From Eleginops maclovinus (lineage: Eukaryota; Chordata; Actinopteri; Perciformes; Eleginopidae): a stretch of 64,000 bases of DNA. The notes below the pieces were generated by a model. The model searched no databases, had not been told where the DNA came from, and was given only the letters and a program-made list of their open reading frames with translations. Positions within the stretch are counted from its first letter, which is position 1. Every line of letters starts with the position of its first letter. The position numbers and the translations under genes were made by a program. The DNA lies in contig NC_086352.1 of the NCBI RefSeq assembly GCF_036324505.1, positions 26,434,359-26,498,358 of the forward strand. Reading direction: 5' to 3'. Of the stretch, positions 1-33,379 are shown piece after piece.

Positions 1-19201
<19,201 letters not shown>

Positions 19202-20630
19202 CCCTGCCTTCAAACACAGCCCTGTACAGTACACTGTATCATAACATAATGTTGCATGAAGGACAGACATATCTAAAATTATGAAGAAAAATAAAAAACT
19301 AACACATCTGACAAACAAGCAGGACAAGAAGGTACACATATTGGAGCTGTGGTGAAACCTTTGTGCCGCAAGAAGAGAGTTCAAATTAGCCAAAGTGTCT
19401 TTGGAAAAAAAAAGGTATGCAAAATGGTGCCAGTGATGAGATGATGAATCGGAAAGCACAACTATTATATCAAAGCAGCCTTGGAAACACAAGATAGCCA
19501 GCAGTGTCATCTAAACAGGTGCAACACTGAGAGCCCAGGAGCCATACTGACCTGGGCCAGCTTGAATTTGCACTTGACAAAAAAAAGGGTATAGATTTGG
19601 AAACACAAGCAGTTTTTGCTTCGACTATAAATATTAAGTGTATATTTTCTAAAATAACATCTGCACACTGAAAATGTACACCGAGTAAAACAAATCCATG
19701 TCGGAACAGTGACCTTTATTCTTCTGGAACTCCTGATAAAAGATGACTTCCTAATAGTTCAGTGGCAACAAGAAAACACTCTTAAACACTGTTATACAAC
19801 CATACAAATACTCATAAACACTGTTAGAAAACCAGCTATAGATGAAAAGCTCTTTGCATTTGTGGGTCTCTTTTAGACGTTTGGTTTCGAGCCGAAACAT
19901 GTTGTCCAATCCAATATTTAAAATGTTTTAGCTATCTGAAACATCAAAAGAAAACAAGGTTGTGTTTTATTCTGCACATGATCTGCTGTATGATGCATAT
20001 TTATAGGTTCAGGCGTATAGACAACGCAGGGTTCATGTAATGTGAAGGTCATTTTCCAACGTATGCCATGCTTTGAGCATTGAACTAAATAGGTTTGGGT
20101 TTCTGACGTTTGGAACAAACGATGAAATGATAATATCAGTAATTGATAGTCACAATCTTAGACCAAATTGTTAATAGTGATTATGGTGCATGAAACCCTG
20201 TTATTCCTTCATGGGTAGCTTTAAAACCAAGTCCACATTGTAGCTGAGTGAATTATAAGTGCAATGACAAGGGGTGATCTCTTATTGGTGTAAAATGCCA
20301 AAGATTGCAGAGCTGTGGTATCCTGCATCTTCCTTTTTTTTTAAAACAACTGACACATATTCAAAGCATTATCTGCTGCTGATCATGTGTTCAGAGTCAC
20401 ACCCTTTCCTCACTGTTCTGCAAACAGACAGGGAGAGGAGAGAATATAAAGAAGGATTTCTACATCCAAAGGCTAACAGCAGATGCTAAAATACCTTAGT
20501 TTTCATCCTAGTGGATCTGGTTTGTGGTAGGTTGAAAGGCATTGCAGGTAAATAAAGGAAACAAAAAATTGAAGCGACTTTAGGCTAAGTAGGTTAGACT
20601 AAACATCTTTAACACTGACCCACAAATAAA
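19202..20630 (+). other. candidate 3' UTR of mapk8ip1
   Basis: AT-rich non-coding sequence after the stop codon. AATAAA hexamers occur at 19290-19295, 20551-20556 and 20625-20630, with another at 22593-22598. The used site cannot be fixed from sequence alone. Open frames here on the minus strand (19046-19510) are antisense to the last exon and show no family features. Confidence 0.4.
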
Positions 20631-21357
20631 CTCTGAAATGCACTCATCTAAATGCATAATTTCCATAATGCAAAAACAGTGTGAGGGTGTACAAGAGTGA
20701 ATTTTTTCCAACAAACCTTTTAGAAGCATCGACGGTAGTGTAGTCCTAAGCTATAAAGCCCCCACAATTTGCCCAGTAAAACTGTAAACCTTTATCCTAG
20801 TCACACTGCGCTTTTTTACTGTGTGTTGTTACTGGGTATAAAATCACTGATGGAGAAGTTTAATACCAGAAAGAAAGGACATCTGGCTGAGTCTCTTTGG
20901 TGGTTTAAGGAGAGTTTTGACCCTCTGACTTCTCTTTCCTGTGGTTTTTCTAGACTCTCACTCCTCATAGTTTACACCTCAGAAACATGAAATACTCTCA
21001 GTGTGGCGGCGATCAGATTACAAGGTTGATTCTCTATAGAGAAGTTGCTGACAAGGGAGCAAAAGCAAGACTCTGGTGTCTTCATATCTTTACTAGTAGT
21101 GCCTCTTTTTCATCAGATCATTGTGACCTTCCTCAGTGAACATTATCACCTTTTAACAGATTGCCATCGAGTGTTTGTTGACTTCAAGTTTGAGTGCAAA
21201 TTGTATTGAAGGAGTGTTGTTGATGTGGCGCTTTTTTTCCGATGCACTGAATGTGCTGTGCTGTACCTCTCCTGTCACTGGTCACATTTTACTACAGTGA
21301 AATTGTTGCAACACTGAGCCTGTGTACACATTCTTCAGGTGTGTACATCAATAATAT

Positions 21358-21889
21358 CAGAGGTGGGAAGTAACATTGTACATTTACTCAAGTAATATAC
21401 TTAAATGCAATTTTGAGAAACTTGTGCTTTACTTTAGTATTTCCATTTTATGCTTCTTTGTACTTTTACTCTCCTACAATTATTTTGTAGCTTTAAGTTA
21501 CTTTACATATTTGGATTAATGATTATGAATCATTAATCCAAATATGAAAATATAAATCAACTCTTAAATCAGACTTTAATTACTCCTGGAGTAAATTCAC
21601 GAGCTATCCTACAGTATACAAAGCCATTAAAACTATCTGCACCTTTACCAGATTTTGATAGCACATCAATAATTATAATCAAAACCTATCATATTTATTA
21701 TTCTGAAATGAACCAATCTTCATAATAAGTTATTTTACTTTTGGTGCTTTAAGTACATTTTGATGCTAATACTTGTGTACTCTTATTTGAGTGACATTTT
21801 GATTAAAGGACTTTTAATATTGCTACACTCTGGTACTTTTAATTTTACTTTTACTCAATTACAAGATCTGAGTACTTCTCCCACCTCTG
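21358..21889. mobile_element. hAT-like MITE common in fish genomes
   Basis: The ends are inverted: CAGAGGTGGGAAGTAAC on the left and GTACTTCTCCCACCTCTG on the right. The flanks AATAATAT and CTTAATAT agree at 6 of 8 positions, as expected for an aged 8-bp target duplication. The interior is rich in TACTTTTACTC and ACTCAAGTA motifs, typical of a very abundant teleost non-autonomous element I recognise by pattern. No coding sequence. A perfect inverted repeat lies at 21506-21546. Confidence 0.75.
21506..21546. repeat. perfect palindrome inside the MITE
   Basis: Two 19-nt arms (catatttggattaatgatt and its exact reverse complement) separated by 3 nt. Confidence 0.93.
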
Positions 21890-24423
21890 CTTAATATGTA
21901 TAGGAATGTGCATAAAACACAAATTAGGCATTTGATATCCTATATCATTTCTAAAAATGCAGCCAGCAGACCAATGGACACACACACCGAAATATTTTAT
22001 TTGCAGCCCAGGAAAATGAAAAGCACCTGTCCGATCAGGAATGACAACATGTAGAAAGCCATTTGTTGCAGGGCTACATGGTACCTCAGAAAAGTTGCTG
22101 GAATTAGACTGATGTTACAATTACAGTAGACATTATTATTATCATTAAAAGACAATAGTGCCAGTAATAACTTTAAAATGACTTATAGAAAAACACCATT
22201 TGCTAAGTAATTTACAATTGAGGATGAAGTGAAAAGATAAAATCATTGAAAAACAAACAATTGCCGCTGTTTTTATTCTACCAGGGTCCAGCATGGGTAC
22301 AGCACAGTTGCTTCTGCAGTGAAAAACAACAGAGGGTGTGCTTCCTACATCATGTATCACTAAAAAGACTACTAACACGACGGCAGATTATTTTATGTGA
22401 TCTATATTTAACAGAATATACGATGTCTGTGAAAGAAAGATTATCTAATGAAGAATATGGAAATTGTACAATACAGCCAGTCCCAATGGTTTGTTCCTTT
22501 TTGAAAAGAAAACCTGAACAAAATAAATCAGCTGTCTGTTGTTGCTGATCAAAGCCATCGTGTTAGCTTAAAGAAATCAGCACTGACTTTGAAATAAACT
22601 CCCTTCTCAAGAGCCAATTAGACTGAAAGGAGAAAATGTACTGTCATGGAGGCTATACTAAGAGTGAATAGATATGCCATATATAAATAAATAATTTAAT
22701 ATCTGTAATTATAAATATTGCATTGCATTGAGTCAGTATGTGAAATTCCTCTTTTTTTTAGGTGTGAATTCTTTATTTAAAAACTTTAATGCAGATCTCA
22801 TGGTGTCCTGTCGTTATTACGTTCCTCTTACTACACTAACAAATGATATCACTATGAATGTGAGGTCCTGGTATTGATTCTGGTCAAGTGATCAGCCAAC
22901 TCAACAGTGTCGGCATTTCAGTAATGGAGTTAGTGAAATTTGTCCAGTCAAAATAAAAGAGGGCAGTTCTGAACAATGGTAGAACTTGACAACGTCCAAT
23001 ATCAAACTAATGTTCATGTGGTAAAAATCTACAAAGAATTCTGGGTAAATTACAACTTTTTCAAACAGAAAAAGGGGGTTATCGAGTCATCATGCCACGT
23101 TCCTCCTCCTTTTTTCATTTGTGCACTTAGTCAGTAGGTGACACCTGACATTTACTCGGGAAACATGGTACCTGGTTCTGAATTAGCCTGTGAGTGGGTT
23201 TTCTGACTAATTTGGGCTTAAAATAAATCAATCCAACTTGCATTGGACTAACATTAAGTTAAGAGCAACACTACAGACCACTCTGAAATAACTGAATTTA
23301 TTGTAGTCGTATCTTTGATCTTTTAGCATAAGCCACTAGTAGCCTACTGTTTGAAAGCAACAAAACAATCGCCGAAGAGAATTGTTAATATCAGTGCAGT
23401 CATAGAGGTTTTGCTTATCAACAAACTGCCCGAACAACCAATTGCAGGAAACATTATATTGGTACCTTATTATGCACAGAAACCTTCATAATATGACAGA
23501 CGATTGTGTGTGTGCATATCTGAGTAACAATTATGAAGACAACTCTGAGACCGATCTACTTTACGTTTGCCGTGTGTGTTGCTGTGGAGTGCTACGCGTG
23601 AAGTTATTTGCAACAACACTTTTGTCGAAAATAAGGGTTTATTGCGCCGTATATTTATCAACTTTGAGGTCCCTTATGATATTGAGTTTTGGTAGATTAT
23701 ACAATGTGCAATGAAAACATAAATTACCTCATGAATATTTAGTAGTATAAAGGATAAGTAAATATTCATAAAACAGTTTAAGTTTTTTTCAAATAACATC
23801 TGATGTATTATTGACTTAACAGGGATGTGTTGGTAATACCGTTATTTCTGCTTGCTTCACTTCACACTTCAGCAAACACATTACAGAATACAAAACACAG
23901 AATACATGCAACTTTAGAAACATACAAAAACCTTTCATTTATGATAAGTTTTGCCTTTTTGACCCTATTTATCCATTGTACCTGTATTTCACCAGTTCAC
24001 CAGTTCCTGCCTACCTCTACAACTGATATAACTCTCACATAGCATATTGTAATTTCCATCAAAACATCTCTTAATGTGATTATGGCTAAATCTGTAGCAG
24101 GCATATACAGTATAAATCTTGTCTAAACAGCTAATTGTATCTAATCCAGGATTGTACAGAAACATTTCCCTTGAATTTCTGTTGCTAGAATTTAGTTATT
24201 GGAGTTGATTTACCACCTGTAGCCATCATAACAGCAGCATCCATGTGTTTGTCTCAGAACTGAGAAAGGTGCGTTGTGTAGTCTCTGTAGTGTGATTATG
24301 TTTTAAAATTCAGTTTAAAAGGAGCAGAGCTTTTTTAGGTAACTATTCTTTTTTGAAAACTAACAAATGTTCATTCTAGAATCTGGATTTGTTGATGCAT
24401 TTGCCTAAGAAGTTGTGTTAACG
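21890..24423. other. intergenic between mapk8ip1 and the small secreted-type gene
   Basis: AT-rich single-copy-looking sequence. It contains an AATAAA at 22593-22598 that could belong to a long mapk8ip1 3' UTR. No gene recognised. The promoter of the downstream gene should lie at the right end, but no clear TATA box is visible. Confidence 0.5.
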
Positions 24424-25461
24424 ATGGGGTCAGACAGGATGAGTCAACACTTTATCGCTCTCCTTATGATCTGTTTTGTGTTTGATCAAGGCCTTTCCGC
24501 ACCTCTGCTGAGCAGGTACGTATTTGTTTTTGTTAAAAGCCACAAGAGTTTTAAACCATTCTCCAGGAGGACAATGAATTTGTGTTTCTGTATACATTTC
24601 AGGGGCTGGGGGATTTGCTATTTTTAATAAGAAAATCCAGATGGCAATAGATCATTTTTAAGTCAATACAAATCATTTCAAATAATATTGGGAGTCGATT
24701 CATTAGTTTGTTTAGTATGTGGCCATGTAATGAGCAGATAATGTGCAGTGAGGCGGTCATTATTGAAGAAAGAACACCCAAATTATTATCCCTTACGTGT
24801 GTGACACAGAGGGTCATAGGACATGTGGAAGGGGTCAACTCTTTTGATTGCATCAGTAAACACATTCCTGACCAGTTTATGGTCATAATCACTTGTTCAA
24901 AGTCTTGTACTATATAACACAACCTTCATGTCGTAAATTATGTATACATTTAAGGTAAAATATACCAGAGCCTAGGAAGCATTGCAATTATAGTAGTTTC
25001 GTTCTCAAAATATTGTACATGGGTTGTTATGTGCATGCACACATAAACCGTGTAATGGTTTCTGATACCAGCGACCGCCACAGTGTGATGATGTAACTCT
25101 CACTGTTTGTATCTGATGTTGTGTGTCTTCTAGCAGAGCTGATGAAGGTACAACAGAGCTAAAGTTGCTCTTTGACCCAAGCCTCCACAAACAGCGCATT
25201 AGCATTACAGATGGTAAGAAAGTCACATTTGATTAACCAAACAATCAAGCTACCAATCTGCTTTCTATCACAGGCAGACACTGAACAAAGAAACATTGAT
25301 AAAACAGAGAGAACACTATAAAACCTTAATTAAATATATTGTACATACATGTGTTTGTGTTAATTTGTGCTTCAGACTATGGTGAGAGGCCCTTCCCTCT
25401 TCCCCTGCCACCAGACTCTGAAGATCCTTATCGACCTAACCTGGAAGATGAATACTACTAA
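24424..25461 (+). CDS. frey1: small signal-sequence protein, probable FREY1 (C11orf94) orthologue
   Basis: Three exons: 24424-24515, 25134-25213 and 25376-25461, joined by GT-AG introns in consistent phase, giving 85 residues. The start is the first ATG with a long hydrophobic segment behind it (FIALLMICFVF, then GLSA/PLLS), a typical signal peptide or anchor. The C-terminal part has the sequence DYGERPFPLPLPP and ends in LEDEYY, resembling the DYG...DLAEYY pattern of human FREY1 as I remember it. Human FREY1 lies beside MAPK8IP1, which supports orthology; family size is similar (about 98 aa in human). FREY1 is an ER membrane protein of developing sperm that inhibits SPPL2C and helps assemble the IZUMO1 fusion complex. 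Function here is inferred. AATAAA follows the stop by 66 bp. Confidence 0.72.
24660..24779 (+). mobile_element. fold-back MITE fragment, relative of 48143-48360
   Basis: It matches the reverse complement of 48239-48360: AAGTCAATA, AATATTGGGAGTC, TTAGTTT.TTTAGTATGTGGCC, ATAATGTGCAG and GAACACCC in the same order. It lies in the first intron of the small gene. Confidence 0.7.
25131..25136 (+). promoter_or_regulatory. frey1: tandem NAGNAG splice acceptor
   Basis: The second exon is preceded by TAGCAG. Using the first AG gives ...LLSSRAD and the second ...LLSRAD. Both keep the frame, so two isoforms differing by one Ser are possible. Confidence 0.6.
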
Positions 25462-25527
25462 CAGAAGCACAGCAGATCCTGATGTGAATAAATGAAGCTC
25501 ATCTGTCCGGCAGGGCGGATTAGCTCC

Positions 25528-25533
25528 AATAAA
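25528..25533 (+). terminator. polyadenylation signal AATAAA
   Basis: Canonical hexamer 66 bp downstream of the TAA of the small gene, followed by TG/GT-rich sequence at about 25560-25585 (cattgtgtcgtgtttgtgc), as expected of a cleavage region. Confidence 0.75.
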
Positions 25534-26146
25534 AAACAACCTCATGGTAAAATAAGTACAGCATTGTGTCGTGTTTGTGCATGTTTACATGTACTATGTT
25601 GATCTTTTAATTATGTTATGATGTTAACATATCAGTTTTGGTCATACCAAGGTTTGCACTGTTCACAGTGATGTTTTGTCAATTCTTTTGGTCTTGACCA
25701 AGACAACGTCAAACTGTTGCACCTCTAATGAGGCTACAAGGTTTTCATGTCAAGATCCGACTTGCCCGGTTTACTGGGTGGCCAATCTCATGCAACTCCA
25801 TAACCCACAGCAGCACCTGTGTCTTCAGGGACTCAGTCGCTTGGACCGTTGACTTCAAAACCAATGAGATTTTCTGATGGACATTGGAATCTGGCACCGC
25901 CACTGGTAGCACTCCGTCAAGCTACAAAAGAAAGGGCAGTATGTCAGCAGAAGGTTCCTATCCTTTGCTTAGTTGCGTCCAACTGCATGGTATTTAGGTT
26001 TGGGTTTGTCATGCTAAAACCCTACAATTACAAAAGTTATCAGTGCCATTGTGCTTCTATAGAAAGAGTGTTTTCAAAAAGTCAATTGCTTTGGATAAAG
26101 ACATGGACCCATTGCAAGGGTAAGTTCTGTGTCTTATACACGTCAA
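25534..26146. other. intergenic, no gene recognised
   Basis: Single-copy-looking sequence. The 113-codon open frame at 25819-26160 has no recognisable motif. Base quality may already be poor here, since the noisy duplicated block starts at its right edge. Confidence 0.4.
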
Positions 26147-28230
26147 CTGTTCCAGGTTAAGCCAGAGAGCCTGGATAGGAGAAAATAAACAAGACCAAAG
26201 TCAGTTTAGCCTACCACATGCGGTGTAAGTAGTATTGATTTCACTTGAGCCTCATACACCTTTTCACCAATCAGTGTTAGGCTGTAGTTCAGTATTGATT
26301 ACAGTGAACAATGCGGTTTTATTTTGGGGAAATTGAAAGCTCATCTTCCCCAGTGCCTGACTTAGGACTCATAGCAGACCTCGTGATGTCAATAGTCCAC
26401 GGCACGACCATCACTCTGGCTGCAAGGGGACCTTGAACCTGGAATTCAATAAACTAGTTTCCTGGGGTATAAAGTTAGTGTTATATGAGCCCTCGTATCA
26501 TATTGGTACGTAGTACTCAATGATAGGTATATACAATAGAGTGTTTCTCCTTGTGTTGAATTCTGAAAGCATACTTTTGCTCACCGTTCATTCGATCACT
26601 ATAAAATACCCAGGGTCCAATACTTGCTGGAGCCCTACTTAATCTAGTAATATTTTACAGTTCGTAGTTAGTGTCTAATCCATTTCATTAATTGAACCCA
26701 CTTTATTTTATATTATCTTAAACATAAGGCTTGTTTACTCGATATTTGGTTATCATTTTCCTCAGACACCATTGAAAGTAATGAACAGGCTACGATTGTG
26801 TATTGAAGTCACGTTTGACTGCTATTGGTTTGCCATAATGTCGGATTTTGACATTGAGGAAATGGTTTTAGGGATTATGACAAGTTCACTTTTATAGCTT
26901 GCATACTTACACTTTTAAAAACCACAGGGGGGTCCAAGCACACAGTAACAATGAGTGACACATCAAAGAGCACTTTGGAAAATAAAATACAAAGAATGTG
27001 TGAACCTAAATAGGATATTTAGCGAAAATGTTAAATGTTTGGTAACAAATACTAATAATAATATTTACATAATAATACAATATAATAATAATAATAATAA
27101 TTAATAATTAACAATTACATAACATAATAACAATTGTTATATATTATTGAGTAATACTTGATTAAAAAAAATGTATCTTTATATTTTAAAATATGAAAAC
27201 TCTGCACATTGGTAGCTTATAATTCTTTTTTATTCATAAGCAAAATGTACAGTTTGAATTTGTGTTAGATTATGCTTATGGCACTAGTGTGTAAGGCTTC
27301 TTTTGCATTCCATGCTTATTCCTGCTTGTTTGTACTTTTTTCCTACTTGAGATAATACAATAACAGAAGTATACAATTGGGATAATGAGATACATTTCCA
27401 TTGCGTATATATCAAATATGTAGTCGCAAATGGAACAGTACTGCAATTTGAGATTTTCACTAGAAATTTGTGAAGTTGTCTTTATAACATTGTCCTAGTA
27501 AACAGTGAGTGATCCTTTTATCGGTTTACTATATTGTTATATATTATTATACCTTCTCTGTTTGTTGTACCACGACAAGTTTCACTGCATAGTCCAGAGT
27601 TGGGTTGCGAAAGAAGGTTCCAGCATGAGCTCCAAAACGTCCCTTCTCACCATGACTAACTGATGGGCATTCAGCATCGGCAGATTGATCCTCACTGTCT
27701 GAGATTGCCCTGTGTCCTCCCGACGTGTTGGATCACCTCTCGGGATGGCCAATGCCTCTTACATTGAGCCATAACCACTCACAGGCCATGACCTGTGGCA
27801 AGAGGACCTCGATCGAGGTTGGACTATCAGCTGTACCTCTTTCACACCATAGACTAACTTACGGGGAGCTGAACATTGACACCTCTGTAATGACCACACC
27901 TCCATCAACCGCCTGCCACTTAACTTGTACAGCCCAACGTCCACAAAATGTGAAGAAAGTCAAACAGCAGGCCTCACACAGAGCTTCGCATTTCTGACGG
28001 TTGATGAGTTGATCCACTCAATCCTGGGCTTGCCATTTAGGTTAGGGTTGTTAATATCTCATTGACATCTTCCAAGAGATTCGAGTGATCCATCATCCCA
28101 GCTCTGATCTATCTAAATGGATTGACTTGTGTTCAGGAAAGTTCCAAAGTGTTTCTTTCCACAGCCTATCCTATCATTGAGACAACAGCACCACTTCATA
28201 AGATATTAGGATGGTCCTGTTTTTAATTCA
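26147..28230. repeat. first copy of a noisy 2.1-2.3-kb tandem duplication
   Basis: It aligns end to end with 28247-30580. Shared blocks in order include GAAATTGAAAGCTCATCTTC, CTGGGGTATAAAGTTAGTGT, TTTCACTAGAAATTTGTGAA and CAGAGTTGGGTTGCGAAA. The copies differ mainly by scattered one- or two-base gains and losses, so the offset drifts from about 2105 to about 2260 bp. No intact gene. Its right part (about 27590-28230) is minus-strand LINE sequence. Confidence 0.85.
27590..28230 (-). mobile_element. LINE fragment in first duplicated copy
   Basis: Counterpart of 29850-30580. It carries the same junction between the VQLIVQ block and the C-terminal RT tail, with extra indels. Confidence 0.65.
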
Positions 28231-28246
28231 CATTGAAATCTTGCTT

Positions 28247-29262
28247 CCCAGGTTAAAGAGCAAAGGAAGAGCCTGGAATAGGGAGAAAATAAACAAGACA
28301 AAAAGTGCAGTTTAGCCTTGAACCACATGAGGGTGTAAGAGTATTTGATACTCAACTATGCCTCATACCAGACCTTTCACCAATGCATGTGTTGTAGGCC
28401 TGTATGTACAGTATGTGAATGTACAGTGAAGCAATGCAGGTTTTGATTTTGGAGAAATTGAAAGCTCATCTTCCCCAGTGCCTGACATTAGAGACTTCAT
28501 AGCAGACCAGCGGTGATGTCACATAGTCCCAGGCTCCACCACCATCACCTCCCGAACCCCTGGAATATCAAATAAACTAAGATTGTCTGGGGTATAAAGT
28601 TAGTGTTTATTGAGCCCTTCGTATCATATTCTACGTAAGTACGTCAAATGATTAGATTATTATGAAAAATAGAGTTGTGTTTCTGTTGTGGGTCTGAATT
28701 ATTTAGAATAATGCTACAACTTTTGACCACAGTGTAAACAAATCTCAATAACTAAAAAAACAGGGTTTTACTCAATTACTTAGCCATGAAATTCCACTAC
28801 TTTATCTTAATCAATTTACTTTTTTACAGTTCAGTAGGATTAGTGTAATCCATTTAATTTAATATGAAAACCACCTTTTTAAAAATATTATTTTAATTAA
28901 TAAGGGCTTGTTTACTCGATAATTATGTTGTTACGTACTATTTTCTCCTTCAAGACACCATTTTGAAAAGTAATTGAAAACAGGCTGATGTGTATTGAAA
29001 AGATATTGATGTATTATTATCATAATGTCGGATTTTTACACATTTGAGGAAAATGTGTCTTTAGGGCTCAATAATAAATTCACTTTATAGGCTTTGCATA
29101 CTTACCACTTTATAAAAGACCACATGGGGGCGTTCAAAGCACACAAAGCCTACAATGATGTGAACAACAATCAAAAAGCACTTTTGGGGAAATACAAAAC
29201 AACAAAGAATGATGTGAAATAAATAGTGATATTTTAGCAGAAAATGTTAAAACATGTTTGGT

Positions 29263-29329
<67 letters not shown>

Positions 29330-30580
29330 TACAATAACAATAATAACAATTGTTATATTATTATTATGATAATTATTGGATTTATAAAAAAATGTATCTT
29401 TATATAATTAAAATATAAAAGTCAGTAGCTGACCGGTAGCTTTAATTCTCCTTTTATTCATATAGGCAAATAATGTACCAGTTATGAAATTGTGTAGCCT
29501 TATGCATAGTGTGCATAGTGTGTAAGGTTTTGTTTTTGCATTCATGCTTATTTCTGTTGTTTTGTACTTTTTTCCTACTTTAGATAAGTACAAATACAGA
29601 AGTATAACAATTGGGAGTGAGTACATTTCCATTGCGATATCATATAAATATGTTGTCGCAATGGAAATGTACTGCAAATTTGCAGATTTTCACTAGAAAT
29701 TTGTGAAAGTGATCTTTACTAAACATCTGTCCTTAGTAAACAGCTGAGTGTATCATTTTATCAGGTTTTTACTAATATTAGTTGATATTATATATTATTA
29801 TACTTTTCTGCTTGGTGTTAGTGGTACACACGACAAAATTATCAACCAGATAGTCCAGAGTTGGGTTGCGAAAAGAAGCAGTTCCAGCAGAGGGCCCAAA
29901 ACGTCCCTTTCTCTCACATTGACTAGCTCTGACTGGGGATTCCCAAGGCATTCCCAGGCCAGATTGGATCCCTCCACCTGGTCCTGGGTCTGCCCCTCTG
30001 TGTCCTCCCAGCTGGACGTGCTTGGATCACCTCCCTCGGGATGAGGCCCAATGGCCTTCTTACTTGATGCCATAACCACTTCAACCGGCTCCTTTGACTG
30101 TGAGCAAAGAAGGACCGATCTGAGGTTTGGACTATCAGCTGTACCCTCCTTTCCAGCACCATAGACTAAACTTTACCGGGGAGGCTGAATAATGTGATGC
30201 CTCTGTAACTGACCAACACCCTCCATCAACCCGCTCTGCCACTAATTTGATACAGCCCCCAACGTCCACAAAATGTTGATGAGAAATGTCAAACATGACA
30301 GGCCCTCAACACCCAGAGCCTTCAGCATTTCTGGACGGTTGATGGACAGTTGATCTCATCAATCCCCTGGGGCTTTGCCATTGTGTGGAGTTGTTAAACT
30401 ATCTCATTGACCTCCTCCAGAGAGATTGATGTTGATCCCCATCATCCCCCAGCTCTGACTATATCCTAGAATGTGGATTGATTGTGTTCAGGAGTTCCCA
30501 AAAGTGTTTCTTTCCACAGCCCTATCACCCTATCAGTTGAGATCAACAGCATCCTATTCTTTCTATCCACAGTTTGGATG
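28247..30580. repeat. second copy of the noisy tandem duplication
   Basis: The start (CCCAGGTTAAAGAG...GAGCCTGGAATAGG) follows directly on the end of the first copy. It is about 250 bp longer than copy one through many small insertions and a longer TAA microsatellite at 29266-29326 (27050-27110 in copy one). It runs on into a LINE whose remainder (30580-31200) is absent from copy one. Confidence 0.85.
29266..29326 (+). repeat. (TAA)n microsatellite
   Basis: About 60 bp of TAA triplets within the second duplicated copy; it yields a poly-Tyr frame on the minus strand. Confidence 0.95.
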
Positions 30581-31200
30581 GTTCCCTGCTTCTTCTTCCC
30601 TGAGATGTCAGATGGAAAGTCCCTCTTCTTGGCTTCTCCATATTCTTCGGGTACCAGCTTCCTCCGCCATGGATGAGCGTGCTCTCAGTACCCAGGGAAC
30701 ATCAACCATGCAGGTTCAATGTCCCCATCCTCCACAGGGATGCAAGAAAAGCTTGAGGGTATTAGCTGAATGCCACCCGGACTTGGGCCTAATCCAGATG
30801 CTTCTGGTTCATGTGCACAACACGTTTGGGCCTGCCAGGTTCATCCAGAGACTACCCCTGCCACTAGACCTCAATCAACACCATTTGGTGATCAGTTGAC
30901 AGCTCCGCCTCTGCCTCTTTTTGATTGTTGTGGGTGTGTCTGTGGTTGAGCGTCCACAAGGTTAGCCCCTCCAGATCAACCTGGTAACACTACACCTCCC
31001 GCACAATATCAGGCTTCTTACCCCTAGAGACGTTATGTTCAACGTCCCCAAAGCCAGCCTCTGCCACCAGGGTATGGTAAACCAAGACCCTCCACTTTCA
31101 CTGCCAACCCTTCTGGCAGCACACCGACCCTATGGTTTATCACATAGGTGGTGGGTAAGCGGGGCGTGGAAGTGGAGGCTTGTTCTGGTTCCAGAAGAGG
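29850..31200 (-). mobile_element. degraded, internally deleted non-LTR retrotransposon (LINE)
   Basis: Read on the minus strand in order: GRGWLWGR near 31040, an endonuclease-tail-like AELSTDHQMVL near 30890, a reverse-transcriptase start YRGIT-type then VLERRVQLIVQ near 30140, and a C-terminal tail with AGRTQRGRPRTRWRD and LGIPQSELVNV near 29940. These are blocks of a LINE reverse transcriptase common in fish. The central RT palm, including the catalytic YADD-type region, is missing between LIVQ and SRLKWLW. Frames are broken by many small indels. Clade (RTE/Rex-like or other) not settled. Confidence 0.75.
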
Positions 31201-33030
<1,830 letters not shown>

Positions 33031-33379
33031 GTTGTTTGGCCCTGAGCCACTTCCATTGTTATGAACTGACAGTTTTAATACTACCTGTAAATGATTCTGT
33101 ACTGTAAAGAGAAGAGGTGTGAACTTCAAAAGATAAATAGAGAAGAAAGATGAATAGGATGGATGAATCATTATATAGTGTTGCTCTAATATCATGTGCT
33201 ATGCTTGAAGGGTATAAACATGCTCATATATTTTTATATATGTGTGAGGGCATATGTGCATGAAATAGTTTTCAGTCTTTAAGACACTGTTAACCCCTGC
33301 AAACCTCTTGAGGATCAGAGACTCAAATATTTTGATTTACTTACCTACCTTGTAGTGTTACCACAAAGTGAATGCAAAT

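Noticed and set aside
30471..30899. 142-codon plus-strand frame
   Set aside because: It is antisense to the minus-strand LINE relic.
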